Shown: in pieces, positions 1 to 7,758 of the stretch | Layout of the letters: every line of letters starts with the position of its first letter | Position numbering within the stretch: the first letter of the stretch is position 1 | Source: Halovenus sp. | GTDB taxonomy: Archaea; Halobacteriota; Halobacteria; Halobacteriales; Haloarculaceae | Direction: 5' to 3' | Length of the DNA: 37,323 nucleotides | Assembly: GCA_028274925.1 (NCBI GenBank) | Contig: JAQCNR010000457.1 | Coordinates: 1 to 37,323, forward strand | Position numbers and translations under genes: made by a program | Notes under the pieces: generated by a model | What the model saw: only the letters and a program-made list of their open reading frames with translations | The model's database searches: none | What the model was told of the DNA's origin: nothing

Positions 1-216
1 GCCGGTGACAGTGACCAGGCGCGTGTACAACAAAGGACGGCGTGCACGAAATGTGGCGAAGACGTCGAGCAATCCCACGTCTACTGCCCGAACTGTGGTG
101 AAAAAACGTCCCGCCGAGTCTTCTGTGAGTGCGGGGACGAGATCCGGTCTGATTGGTCGCACTGCCCGAGCTGTGGCCGACGAACCCCCGCTGCGGACGT
201 TCTCGAACAGCCATGA
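1..216 (+). CDS. Zinc-ribbon protein, C-terminal part (5' end outside the window)
   Basis: The reading frame that starts at base 1 is open to a TGA at 214-216 and encodes about 71 residues. It carries at least four CxxC or CxC knuckles: CTKC, CPNC, CEC and CPSC. This is the pattern of a double zinc ribbon, where pairs of knuckles each bind one zinc ion. The acidic, Cys-rich sequence reads as real protein, whereas the overlapping frame from base 5 is Arg-rich and is a shadow. The start lies upstream of the window, so full length and any N-terminal domain are unknown. It precedes cdrS-ftsZ2 in the same direction, but 232 bases with their own promoter separate them. The specific role is unknown. 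Confidence 0.75.
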   Translation, partial: AGDSDQARVQQRTACTKCGEDVEQSHVYCPNCGEKTSRRVFCECGDEIRSDWSHCPSCGRRTPAADVLEQP

Positions 217-241
217 ACTGCCGTAAACACGTCGCGGCGGC

Positions 242-259
242 TGTTTACGTGCGTAAACA
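242..259. repeat. Perfect palindrome in the cdrS upstream region
   Basis: TGTTTACG and CGTAAACA form 8-bp arms around the two bases TG. The right half, as CGTAAACACG, is repeated at 222-231 and again at 252-261. It lies about 30 bases upstream of the TATA-like element at 286-293, a position suited to a regulator binding site. Confidence 0.6.
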
Positions 260-263
260 CGCC

Positions 264-428
264 CGTGTCTTACGCTGACCAGTAGTTTTATTAACCTTGG
301 GTCTGTGGTTACGTCTGCGTAAGTCGGTCGTCTTACACAGCGCGGGTCGATGTGACCGGCCCGACGCCTTCTGGCGGTTCTGCTGTGTAAGACGCATGGA
401 CGGGCTGTAAACTCCGTCCTCGTCTTAC
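264..428. promoter_or_regulatory. GTCTTAC motif set upstream of cdrS, candidate operators
   Basis: The word GTCTTAC occurs at 267-273, 330-336 and 422-428 on the plus strand and as its reverse complement at 387-393. Around the middle two copies, CGTCTTACACAGC (329-341) and GCTGTGTAAGACG (382-394) are 13-bp perfect inverted repeats separated by 40 bases. The copy at 421-433 reads CGTCTTACCACAG. Repetition on both strands around one promoter is typical of binding sites for a dimeric regulator. CdrS itself, a ribbon-helix-helix protein encoded just downstream, is the obvious candidate; that link is inference. Confidence 0.55.
286..293 (+). promoter_or_regulatory. TATA element of the cdrS-ftsZ2 promoter
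   Basis: TTTATTAA is the best TATA match between the zinc-ribbon gene and cdrS. It predicts a transcription start near 315-318 and therefore a leader of about 130 bases, long for a haloarchaeon. The leader contains the CGTCTTAC repeats. A second, weaker promoter nearer to cdrS cannot be excluded. Confidence 0.5.
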
Positions 429-448
429 CACAGGGGAAACTAACAACA

Positions 449-661
449 ATGGAGCGTGTGACACTGCGGATTCCGAAAGAGCAGATCGAAGAGGTAGAGC
501 AAATGGTCGACACCGGTGAGTACCCGAACCGAAGCGAAGCAATTCGCTCGGCGGTGCGGGAGATGCTCGCGGAGCAGGATACCGGCAAAGAACGACCGTC
601 AGAAAAACGTAAACGGCGCAACAGCCAGCGGCAGAAAGACCGCTCGTGGGCCAAGGTGTAA
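449..661 (+). CDS. cdrS: CdrS, ribbon-helix-helix regulator of cell division
   Basis: This 70-residue protein has a ribbon-helix-helix fold: a beta strand near residues 2-8 (ERVTLRI), then two helices around 10-22 and 28-43 containing NRSEAIRSAVREML. Its tail, about 48-65, is strongly basic and unusual among acidic haloarchaeal proteins. In haloarchaea this gene directly upstream of ftsZ2 is known as cdrS, a transcription regulator that controls ftsZ2 and cell division. Here only two bases separate its stop from the ftsZ2 ATG, so the two are almost certainly co-transcribed. The start follows a plausible leader with GGGGAAAC. The upstream region has repeated motifs that may be its own operators. 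Confidence 0.92.
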   Translation: MERVTLRIPKEQIEEVEQMVDTGEYPNRSEAIRSAVREMLAEQDTGKERPSEKRKRRNSQRQKDRSWAKV

Positions 662-663
662 CG

Positions 664-1851
664 ATGCAGGATATCGTCAACGAAGCCCTCGAACGTGATG
701 AACAGGAGCAGAAACAGATGGACGATGCCGACGGCTTCGGCGACCCACGGATCGTCATCGTCGGCGCGGGCGGTGCCGGAAACAACACGGTCAATCGGCT
801 GTACAACATCGGTGTCGACGGCGCGGAGACCATCGCGATCAACACCGACAAACAGCACCTGCAGATGATCGAGGCCGACACGAAGATTCTGGTTGGCAAA
901 TCCCTGACCAACGGTCTCGGTGCTGGCGGCGACCCCTCGATGGGCGAGCGCGCAACCGAGATGGCGCAGGGAACGATCAAGGAGGTTCTCGGCGAAGCAG
1001 ACCTGGTGTTCGTCACCGCGGGCATGGGTGGCGGAACCGGGACCGGCGCGGCGCCGGTCGTCTCCAAGATCGCCAAAGAACAGGGTGCCATTGTCGTCGG
1101 GATGGTCTCGACGCCGTTCAACGTCGAGCGCGCCCGGACGGTCAAGGCCGAGGAAGGGCTCGAACGACTCCGCGAGGAAGCGGATTCGATCATCGTGCTC
1201 GACAACAATCGGCTGCTCGATTACGTCCCGAACCTCCCAATCGGCAAAGCCTTCTCGGTGATGGACCAGATTATCGCCGAGACGGTCAAGGGAATCTCCG
1301 AGACAATCACCCAGCCGTCGCTCATCAACCTGGACTACGCGGATATGACCTCGATTATGAACCAGGGCGGCGTCGCGGTGATGCTCGTCGGAGAAACACA
1401 AGACAAGAACAAGACCGAAGAGGTCGTCAAGGACGCGATGAACCATCCACTTCTGGATGTCGACTACCGCGGCGCGAGCGGCGGACTGGTCCACATCACC
1501 GGCGGCCCCGACCTAACCCTGCAGGAGGCAGAGGGGATCGCCCAGAATATCACCGAACGACTCGAGGCTAACGCCAACGTCATCTGGGGCGCCCGGATTC
1601 AGGAAGCCTACAAGGGCAAAGTGCGGGTCATGGCTATCATGACCGGCGTCAAGAGCGCACAGGTGCTCGGCCCGACGACGCAGAAACAGGCCGACAAATC
1701 CCGGCAGGCAATCCAGGGCGTCGACGAGAGCGACGAGGCCTTCGACGCGTCCAACAACTTCCAGCAGACCAACCAGGAGTTCGGTGAGACTGACGGCGGC
1801 CACGAAGAAGTCGAAACCCAGAACGGACTCGACGTCGTCCGAACTGAGTAA
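664..1851 (+). CDS. ftsZ2: Cell division protein FtsZ2
   Basis: A 395-residue tubulin-like GTPase that polymerises at mid-cell and drives constriction. The GTP-binding signature GGGTGTG is at residues 122-128, an early glycine loop VGAGGAGNN is at 33-41, and the synergy (T7) loop NLDYAD is at 222-227. The C-terminal tail after about 340 is polar and acidic. Length and tail fit archaeal FtsZ2, which acts with FtsZ1, and the preceding cdrS gene is diagnostic of the ftsZ2 locus. I chose the ATG at 664, just after the cdrS stop, instead of an upstream start overlapping cdrS. Expression is probably set by the cdrS promoter. Confidence 0.95.
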   Translation: MQDIVNEALERDEQEQKQMDDADGFGDPRIVIVGAGGAGNNTVNRLYNIGVDGAETIAINTDKQHLQMIEADTKILVGKSLTNGLGAGGDPSMGERATEMAQGTIKEVLGEADLVFVTAGMGGGTGTGAAPVVSKIAKEQGAIVVGMVSTPFNVERARTVKAEEGLERLREEADSIIVLDNNRLLDYVPNLPIGKAFSVMDQIIAETVKGISETITQPSLINLDYADMTSIMNQGGVAVMLVGETQDKNKTEEVVKDAMNHPLLDVDYRGASGGLVHITGGPDLTLQEAEGIAQNITERLEANANVIWGARIQEAYKGKVRVMAIMTGVKSAQVLGPTTQKQADKSRQAIQGVDESDEAFDASNNFQQTNQEFGETDGGHEEVETQNGLDVVRTE

Positions 1852-1893
1852 CGAGTCACTGACTGCACTCCCATTTTTCGACGCCGTTTTTGT

Positions 1894-1964
1894 TCACTGA
1901 ACAGTGAGACGTGTGAGACAACAGCCGTCTGACAGTGTCGACAGTCTGACTCGGTGTGAGACAA
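1894..1964. repeat. Small palindrome and direct repeats between convergent ftsZ2 and ncsA
   Basis: TCACTG and CAGTGA form a palindrome around AA at 1894-1907. The 11-base word GTGTGAGACAA follows at 1911-1921 and is repeated at 1954-1964. T-rich runs (TTTTT at 1873-1877 and 1887-1891) just after ftsZ2 suit archaeal termination of the plus-strand transcript. No gene is supported between 1852 and 2013. Confidence 0.4.
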
Positions 1965-2013
1965 TCAAAATGGTCCCGTTAGTACCCGCACAACTCCGGG
2001 GTTCGAGCGCCGA

Positions 2014-2994
2014 TCAGACTGCTTCGAGTGTCTCCAGCAAATCACACTTCCGACAGAACTCGCCGGTCGTTGGACTGCCGCAGTTCTCACACTCGTCGAT
2101 GTCTTCTGAGCCGTCTCGATACGCCGCCGAGGCAAGCCCGGCAAGTTCCTCGTAGCCAGCCATAATCGAGTGTCGCGTTCCGGGATGATTCTCTTCGAGT
2201 TCGTACAGCAGTTCCTGCACCTCGCCGCGGAAGGCCTCGTCAGCGTGAGGACACTCCGTCATGTGCGCGGGGAGGTCACGGAGGTGCGCGTACAGCGCAA
2301 CCTCCTTTTCGGGAACGTCCCGCAGTGGCTTGGCGCGAGGGATGAACTCCTCAGGTTCGTCACGAGTCTGACTCGAATCGGCGCCGTCGAACGGGCCGAT
2401 ACTCGAGTCGAACTGTTGTGACATCTTTCTGATATTGCCCTCGAAGAAATTCATGAGCGCCGTCTCGGCTTCGTCATCAAGATTATGACCAGTCAGAAGT
2501 TTGTCAGCGTCGAACTCCTCTGCATATTGGGAGAGAATGTCTCGTCGGAAGACCCCGCAGTACGCACAGGCCGCCATATTGTGTGGGTCGTCCTCGACAA
2601 CATCGTCCATCTCGATGCCGAACTCCTCTGCGTAGGAGACAGTTTCGTGGCGAATGTCCAGCGTCTCGGTCAGTTCCTCGCAGGCTTCGATGCTCTTGTC
2701 ACGGTAGCCCTCGATACCCTCGTGAATCGACAGCGCAATCAGTTCGACGCGAGGGTCTTGGGTGAAGGTTTCGTCGAGAATCTGTGTCAGCACGACGCTG
2801 TCTTTGCCGCCAGAGAGGCCGACAACCCACGTTTCGGGGTCTTCGACGGTTGCATCGTTGGGTAACAGGTTGTCCTCACGGATGCGGCTCAGGACCCGTT
2901 TTTCGACCGAGGCACAGAAATGCTCCTCGCACATATGCAGGCCAGAATAGGCGGCGTGCATCACTGCCTCGCCCGAACACTTGTCACACTCCAT
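2014..2994 (-). CDS. ncsA: NcsA-type tRNA 2-thiolation enzyme
   Basis: A 326-residue PP-loop ATPase of the TtcA/TtuA/Ncs6 family. The N terminus has a zinc-binding CDKC (3-6) followed by a second Cys/His cluster. The PP-loop SGGKDS is near 60-65, the conserved CAYCG lies mid-protein, TGHNLDDEAET follows, and CENC plus CRKC close the C terminus as a second zinc site. The family adenylates the wobble uridine of Lys, Glu and Gln tRNAs and inserts sulfur delivered, in haloarchaea, by the ubiquitin-like SAMP2. The gene converges on ftsZ2, a neighbourhood shared with other haloarchaea. It starts 84 bases from the divergent gene at 3079. Confidence 0.93.
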   Translation of the reverse strand: MECDKCSGEAVMHAAYSGLHMCEEHFCASVEKRVLSRIREDNLLPNDATVEDPETWVVGLSGGKDSVVLTQILDETFTQDPRVELIALSIHEGIEGYRDKSIEACEELTETLDIRHETVSYAEEFGIEMDDVVEDDPHNMAACAYCGVFRRDILSQYAEEFDADKLLTGHNLDDEAETALMNFFEGNIRKMSQQFDSSIGPFDGADSSQTRDEPEEFIPRAKPLRDVPEKEVALYAHLRDLPAHMTECPHADEAFRGEVQELLYELEENHPGTRHSIMAGYEELAGLASAAYRDGSEDIDECENCGSPTTGEFCRKCDLLETLEAV

Positions 2995-3078
2995 TGGCTC
3001 TGGGTAATCGATTGGCTCTGTTGACCCTTTCGACTCCGGTGCACCATCGTTTTGTCTGCTGACCTGCTATCAGGGACT

Positions 3079-3729
3079 ATGGAATCGTGGGACCGCAAGC
3101 GAGCGATTGACCGTGTCGAGGCAGTCCTCGAAACCGTCGAGACTGAGCCACTGGCGGTCCCGGTTCGTGAGGTGTGGGTCTACGGCGACGTGGCACTTGG
3201 CCTCGACCCCGTCGAGCGCCTCGATATCTATCTGACGAAGGATATTCTGTTGCACGACGATGCCGACCGGGAAGCAGAGTTCGTCGAGGAGTACGGGATT
3301 CAGAGTGTCGGCAAGACCGTTCGCGCGGAGTGGGCCGACCAGTACCCCGAGCATCTCCGCGCGACCGCTGGCGGCCACGCCGCGCCCGAGAAGTGTCTCG
3401 CTGCGCATTTGCTGGGGGACGAACCGGTCCACCTGGAGGTCTGCAATGCAAGTTTCGAGGACAACGTTCGCCAGCGACTCAAGGGGGCACTCGCACAGGA
3501 CAACTACGAACAGATTCTCGACCCTCGCGGCGTCTGTCTCTGGAAGGAGGGGACCCGCTCCGAGGACGCGATCGAGAAACTCCGCGCCGGTGAACTCATT
3601 TTTCCGACCCTGCCCGAGGCGCTGGAGATGCTTGGTGCCGACGCCGACACTGCGAAGGAGGCTGCCGAGGCACTCGCAGCGGCCCGGGAGTCACAAGAGG
3701 GACAGTCGGTTCGTGGCGACGTGCTCTAA
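3079..3729 (+). CDS. Conserved haloarchaeal protein, nucleotidyltransferase-like N terminus
   Basis: A 216-residue soluble acidic protein, apparently a conserved haloarchaeal family without an established function. Residues about 24-45 (VWVYGDVALGLDP, then RLDIYLTKD) resemble the Gly-Asp and Asp-x-Asp turn of minimal nucleotidyltransferases, but the second catalytic Asp pattern is not clean, so activity is uncertain. The C-terminal part is helical and Ala/Glu-rich. I chose the ATG at 3079 over a TTG at 3052 because the preferred N terminus (MESWDRKRAIDR) is already the start of a well-formed helix. It is divergent from ncsA, and its stop codon directly abuts that of the convergent methyltransferase. 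Confidence 0.75.
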   Translation: MESWDRKRAIDRVEAVLETVETEPLAVPVREVWVYGDVALGLDPVERLDIYLTKDILLHDDADREAEFVEEYGIQSVGKTVRAEWADQYPEHLRATAGGHAAPEKCLAAHLLGDEPVHLEVCNASFEDNVRQRLKGALAQDNYEQILDPRGVCLWKEGTRSEDAIEKLRAGELIFPTLPEALEMLGADADTAKEAAEALAAARESQEGQSVRGDVL

Positions 3730-4515
3730 TCAGAGGGTGGCGACAGTCACGTAGAAGGGAATCGTCTCTGTCCGCTGGTACGATCCATCCTGGAGTTGTT
3801 CGATTGCTTCACGGCCAATTGCCCGCCACTGTGACCGCAGGTCGTCGAACTCGTCTGGTGTTGTCTCTCCAGCGAGAATCGTCTCGCGGTTGGTCTCGAT
3901 TCCTGCGCCGCTGGCTTTCCGGCGGATGGATTCGAGCGCTTGCTCGGAGTACGGCGGCTCCGTGATCCGCTGGTGGTCGTACCGGCTGACTCCAAGCACG
4001 TCCAATCCCGCGGCAGCGAACAGGTCACTCGCCTCGCCCATCGTCACGTCTGTGTCGACGCCGTCGAAGTACAGTGACCGGGCCCGCTTTGCCAGCACGG
4101 CTTCACCCTCGACAGTCGACTCGACGGTGACGGTGCTGTTGTCCGGTTCGATGACGGCCACGCGGTCACGAGAGACGCGAGCGAACTCTTCGAGTGCCCC
4201 GACAGGGTCGGGCAGGTTCACCAGCAACGCCTGACAAACTACGAGGTCGAACGCTCCCGAGCGGAACGGAAGCCGCGTTGCGTCTCCCAGTGCCCGCGGC
4301 GGGTCGACGTGTTCGAGTAGTTCTCGGTCGGCGTCGAGAGCGAGGACCTCGCCGGGCGTTTCGGCCCGCAGAACTTGCGTGAGTTCGCCGGTTCCAGCGC
4401 CGACATCGAGGACGCGCTCGCGACTGTCTAGCGCGAGGTCAGCCAGCGCTGCCCGGGAATCGTCCCACATTCCGGCGCGGGTTGTCTCCAGATATTCGGC
4501 AGTGAACCGGCGCAC
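3730..4515 (-). CDS. Class I SAM-dependent methyltransferase
   Basis: A 261-residue Rossmann-fold methyltransferase. Motif I VLDVGAGTGELT lies at about 35-46, the acidic residue closing strand 2 is in LALDAD, and motif IV is in FDLVVCQALLVNLPDP. This resembles the UbiE/type-11 group; the substrate is unknown. The start is a GTG at 4515; the first ATG, 15 codons in, would remove a helix that fits the fold. The gene follows the winged-helix regulator gene by 38 bases on the same strand, so they probably form an operon. The stop abuts the convergent gene without a spacer. Confidence 0.85.
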   Translation of the reverse strand: MRRFTAEYLETTRAGMWDDSRAALADLALDSRERVLDVGAGTGELTQVLRAETPGEVLALDADRELLEHVDPPRALGDATRLPFRSGAFDLVVCQALLVNLPDPVGALEEFARVSRDRVAVIEPDNSTVTVESTVEGEAVLAKRARSLYFDGVDTDVTMGEASDLFAAAGLDVLGVSRYDHQRITEPPYSEQALESIRRKASGAGIETNRETILAGETTPDEFDDLRSQWRAIGREAIEQLQDGSYQRTETIPFYVTVATL

Positions 4516-4553
4516 AGCCTCCCTTGCCGACTGGTGAGTAAAAGAAGCCGGGT

Positions 4554-5075
4554 TCAGAACAACTCGCGAAACGAGTCGGCGTCTTCCATCGCTGTCCCGA
4601 CGGCTGCTGCCATCTCGTTTTCGTCGGTGTGCTCAGCTTCGAGCGCTGCCGTGACAGCGTCTGGGAGCGCTGGGCGCGGTGCGGCCTCGTGGCGGCGAAT
4701 TCGCTCGGTCTTTGCCGTCTGCTCGTGGACTGCCGCTAACATTGGTCGCCCGCGGAGATACTCGAAGCGGTCGAGAATGAGCACGCCGCGCTCTGTGAAC
4801 CCGTAAAATGTGCCGGGGAGGTCTCGCTGTTGCTGGCTCTCGCCGAGTTCGTAGCGCTCAATCAGCCCCAGCTCAGAGAGTTCGCCGAGCTGGTCGATCA
4901 CCGCCGACTCGCTTTTCTGGCAGTAGTAAGCGAGTTCGGCGAGCGAGGGCAGGTGTTCAGGGTGGCCAAGCACCGTCTGGATGATTCGGTGGCGGGTCTC
5001 CTGTGCGAAGGCCGCGTGGAGTTCGCGCTGGGTCTCGAACGGCGAGAGATGCTCGCCCGGCGGAATCTCGTCCAT
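4554..5075 (-). CDS. Winged-helix transcription regulator
   Basis: A 173-residue protein with an N-terminal winged helix, about residues 14-100. HRIIQTVLGHPEHLPSLAELAYYCQKS is its core: the SLAELAYYCQKSESAVIDQL segment is the helix-turn-helix and the segment around YGFTERGVLIL is the wing. The remaining third is a charged helical extension that may dimerise. It belongs to the ArsR/MarR-like superfamily of haloarchaeal regulators; the ligand is unknown. It leads a two-gene operon with a methyltransferase. A TATA element (5100-5107) suggests a leaderless transcript starting at the ATG, and an 8-bp inverted repeat lies directly upstream (5113-5143), fitting autoregulation. Confidence 0.8.
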   Translation of the reverse strand: MDEIPPGEHLSPFETQRELHAAFAQETRHRIIQTVLGHPEHLPSLAELAYYCQKSESAVIDQLGELSELGLIERYELGESQQQRDLPGTFYGFTERGVLILDRFEYLRGRPMLAAVHEQTAKTERIRRHEAAPRPALPDAVTAALEAEHTDENEMAAAVGTAMEDADSFRELF

Positions 5076-5099
5076 ACATCTCTGTTCTCTCGGACGTTC

Positions 5100-5107
5100 A
5101 TATATTT
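5100..5107 (-). promoter_or_regulatory. TATA element of the winged-helix regulator gene
   Basis: AAATATAT on the minus strand is centred about 28 bases before the ATG at 5075, which predicts a leaderless or nearly leaderless transcript. Confidence 0.6.
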
Positions 5108-5112
5108 GGTGT

Positions 5113-5143
5113 AACTAACTTACTAAAACCAAGCTAGTTAGTT
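5113..5143. promoter_or_regulatory. Inverted repeat upstream of the regulator promoter, candidate operator
   Basis: AACTAACT (5113-5120) and AGTTAGTT (5136-5143) are perfect 8-bp inverted repeats with a 15-base spacer. They start directly upstream of the TFB-recognition zone next to the TATA element at 5100-5107. The spacing fits two half-sites of a dimeric winged-helix protein, most simply the adjacent gene product. Confidence 0.5.
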
Positions 5144-5239
5144 GCGACTCGTGTACTCGTTGACTCGCTCCGCTATCGCTTGCTGACCCAGAAACGGAGG
5201 CCGGGGTTTTAGAACGTTCAGGGCCGTTAGTACACGAAG

Positions 5240-7120
5240 ATGTCCGAACAGGAACATAGCGTACTCGAAAGTCTCGCCAGTTTGCCGACACTGGCACACC
5301 CGACAGCGTCTCCGGACGGCGAAGAGGTCGCAGTCTATTATGACGTAACCGGGCGTAACGAACTGCACACGATCGACGCGGACACGGGCGAGCGAACACA
5401 GTGGAGCGAGGGGGAAGTGCCACGGAACGCTCGCTGGTATCTCGAGTGGGGGGCCGACGGCGATACCGTCTACTTCCACCTCGACGAGGGGGGCAACGAG
5501 CAAAACGACCTGCACGCCATCCACCGAGACGGTACCACCGAACCGGTCGTCGAGATGGAGGGACAGGTGTCGCTGCAGTCGGTCGGCGACGACAGCGAGA
5601 CACTCATCGTCGGGTCGAGTCGTGACGGTCAGATGAACCTCTACCGACACGACCTCCCCAGCGGAGAGACGACGAAAATCACGAACTACGAGCGTGCCGC
5701 CGGCGGCGCGAAACTCTCACCGGACTGTACACAGGTCGCGTACTCGACCAACGAGAGCGACGACTACGACAACCGCGACGTCTACATCGCCGATGTTGAC
5801 GGCTCGAACGCCCGAAATCTCGAACTCGGCGAAGACGGCGCAGAGAGCGCGCCCTACGACTGGAGTCCCGACGGCGAGCGTCTGGTCGTCGCCGACAACA
5901 CCGAGGACCTCGGCCGCATTGGCGTCTACACGCTGGCGGACGACGAGGTTCGCTGGCTGGGCGACGGCGAGTACGAGGAGGAACCCGAGGCGTTCTTGCC
6001 AGATGGCGAGCGCGTCCTCGGTACCCGCCAGCGCACTGCCGAGACGATTCCAATCGTCTACGACCTCGAAACGGGCGAGGCGACCGAGTTCGACCTGCCG
6101 GAAGGTGTCGCTTCGTTCGGCATGGCTGGCGACGCAGTCCTCGACGACGACCGCGTCATCCTGACGCTCACTACCCCGACGACCCGACCGGAACTGCTGG
6201 CATACGACGTCGACACCCACGAGACTGAGACGCTCGTCGAACCCGACTACGGTCCGTTCTCACCGTCGGACTTCGCCGACGCCGAGTACTTCCGGTTCGA
6301 GTCTGATGGCATTCCAGAGACTCGCCAGGCCGCCCTCGAACACGACCCCTACGACGAACTGGAAATCGAAGCGATGCTGTACGACTCCGGCGTTCGTCCG
6401 TCGCCGCTCATCGTCAATCCACACGGCGGCCCGCGTGCGCGAGACACCAAATCGTTCGACCTCTACACACAGGTACTCGCCTCGCTTGGCTTCTCGGTAC
6501 TGCAGGTCAACTACCGTGGCTCGACCGGCCGGGGCCGGGAGTTCGTTGAGGAGTTACTCGACGACTGGGGCGGCGCGGAACAGGGCGACGTTGCCATCGC
6601 GGCCGAGCACGTTCTCGCGGAGTACGACTGGCTCGACGAGGACAGCGTCGTCGTCTTCGGTGGCTCCTACGGTGGCTACTCGGCGTACTGGCAGATGGTC
6701 CAGTACCCCGACCTGTACGACGCTGGTGTGGCGTGGATTGGGCTGACCGACCTCAACGATATGTTCGAGAACACGATGCCACACTTCCGGACGGAACTGA
6801 TGGAGAAGTATCTCGGCACGCCCGAGGAGAATCCTGACCTCTACGAGCAGCGCTCGCCGATCACATACTACGAGAACCTCGATTCGCCGCTGTTCATGCT
6901 CCACGGCGTCAACGACCGTCGGGTGCCTGTCTCGCAGGCGCGCCTCTTCCGTGACAAACTCGAAGAGTCGGGCTACGAGGCCGGCGAAGATGGCGACTTC
7001 GAGTACCGCGAACTCGGCGAGGAAGGCCACGCGTCCTCGGACCAACAGCAGAAACTGCGGATGTTCGAGTCGCTGGCTGATTTCCTCGACCGACGAATCG
7101 GGACGGAACGAACGCTGTAG
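5240..7120 (+). CDS. S9 family prolyl oligopeptidase-like peptidase
   Basis: A 626-residue two-domain serine peptidase. The first two thirds are a WD40-like beta-propeller with repeated blade motifs such as AHPTASPDGEEVAVY and YDWSPDGERLVVAD. The C-terminal alpha/beta-hydrolase domain has the triad Ser476 (in GGSYGG), Asp559 (in VNDRRVP) and His597 (in EEGHAS). No signal peptide is visible, so it should be cytoplasmic and act on peptides, as acylaminoacyl peptidases and dipeptidyl peptidases of this family do; exact specificity cannot be read. A TTTTAG element at 5207-5212 lies 28 bases before the ATG. The stop is two bases from that of the convergent gene. Confidence 0.92.
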   Translation: MSEQEHSVLESLASLPTLAHPTASPDGEEVAVYYDVTGRNELHTIDADTGERTQWSEGEVPRNARWYLEWGADGDTVYFHLDEGGNEQNDLHAIHRDGTTEPVVEMEGQVSLQSVGDDSETLIVGSSRDGQMNLYRHDLPSGETTKITNYERAAGGAKLSPDCTQVAYSTNESDDYDNRDVYIADVDGSNARNLELGEDGAESAPYDWSPDGERLVVADNTEDLGRIGVYTLADDEVRWLGDGEYEEEPEAFLPDGERVLGTRQRTAETIPIVYDLETGEATEFDLPEGVASFGMAGDAVLDDDRVILTLTTPTTRPELLAYDVDTHETETLVEPDYGPFSPSDFADAEYFRFESDGIPETRQAALEHDPYDELEIEAMLYDSGVRPSPLIVNPHGGPRARDTKSFDLYTQVLASLGFSVLQVNYRGSTGRGREFVEELLDDWGGAEQGDVAIAAEHVLAEYDWLDEDSVVVFGGSYGGYSAYWQMVQYPDLYDAGVAWIGLTDLNDMFENTMPHFRTELMEKYLGTPEENPDLYEQRSPITYYENLDSPLFMLHGVNDRRVPVSQARLFRDKLEESGYEAGEDGDFEYRELGEEGHASSDQQQKLRMFESLADFLDRRIGTERTL

Positions 7121-7122
7121 AA

Positions 7123-7659
7123 TCAGCTGGTCAGTGACACGCCGTCGCCGCCATAGATGCGCTCGGCGAACAGCAGTGCAACGAGCGCGAAGATAATCAC
7201 CGTGTACGAACTGGCGGCGAGCATGGCGTCGGCGAGGGTCTCGTACTCCCCGGTTCGGAAGATAATCGCTTTCCTGACCATCGCAATGACGCCGGTATAG
7301 ATAACCAGCCTGACGATACGGCGGGTCTCACTCTCTTCGACGTACGCCAGCACCGTCTGGTACACCTCGACGATAATCAGCAGCAACAGGCCGGTGTCGA
7401 TGAATCCGATGACAACGAGTGGGTCGGTAATCGTGCCGTTCTGGACGGCGTCGAGAATCTGCAGCGTAAGGTCGACCACACCGATTGCGAATAGGACGGC
7501 AAACACTGTCGCCGCGGCGAGTTCAGTCCCGCGGACGAAACTGCCGACGACGATGGTGTACTTCTCGGAGATTGCTTCGCCGGTCTCGGCCAGTGGCCGC
7601 GGCGTCTCTGGGTCGACCGTGTCGGTCTCTTCGGCCGAGGACTGTTCGCTACCCTCCAT
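7123..7659 (-). CDS. PsiE-like four-helix membrane protein
   Basis: A 178-residue membrane protein. After an acidic, Pro-rich cytoplasmic N terminus of about 35 residues come four hydrophobic segments near 45-67, 82-102, 115-132 and 147-166. Layout and motifs (TELAAATVFAVLFAIGVVDL, RLVIYTGVIAMVRK) match the phosphate-starvation-inducible PsiE family. Its molecular function is not established. A minus-strand TATA-like element, AATATA, lies near 7704-7709, so it probably has its own promoter, separate from nfo upstream. Confidence 0.8.
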   Translation of the reverse strand: MEGSEQSSAEETDTVDPETPRPLAETGEAISEKYTIVVGSFVRGTELAAATVFAVLFAIGVVDLTLQILDAVQNGTITDPLVVIGFIDTGLLLLIIVEVYQTVLAYVEESETRRIVRLVIYTGVIAMVRKAIIFRTGEYETLADAMLAASSYTVIIFALVALLFAERIYGGDGVSLTS

Positions 7660-7758
7660 CGTTTGGTGTACCCGGCGTCTCTGGTTGACAACTCATCTAC
7701 TCGTATATTGGCTTTCTCGGGTATAACGTGTGGGGTCGGTTACAACTCGTCGGGAGAC

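Noticed and set aside
333..1208. 291-codon minus-strand frame opposite cdrS and ftsZ2
   Set aside because: Ser/Pro/Arg-rich shadow of well-supported genes.
1995..2013. tRNA-like GGTTCGAG after ftsZ2
   Set aside because: No matching T stem, acceptor stem or anticodon arm can be built around it.
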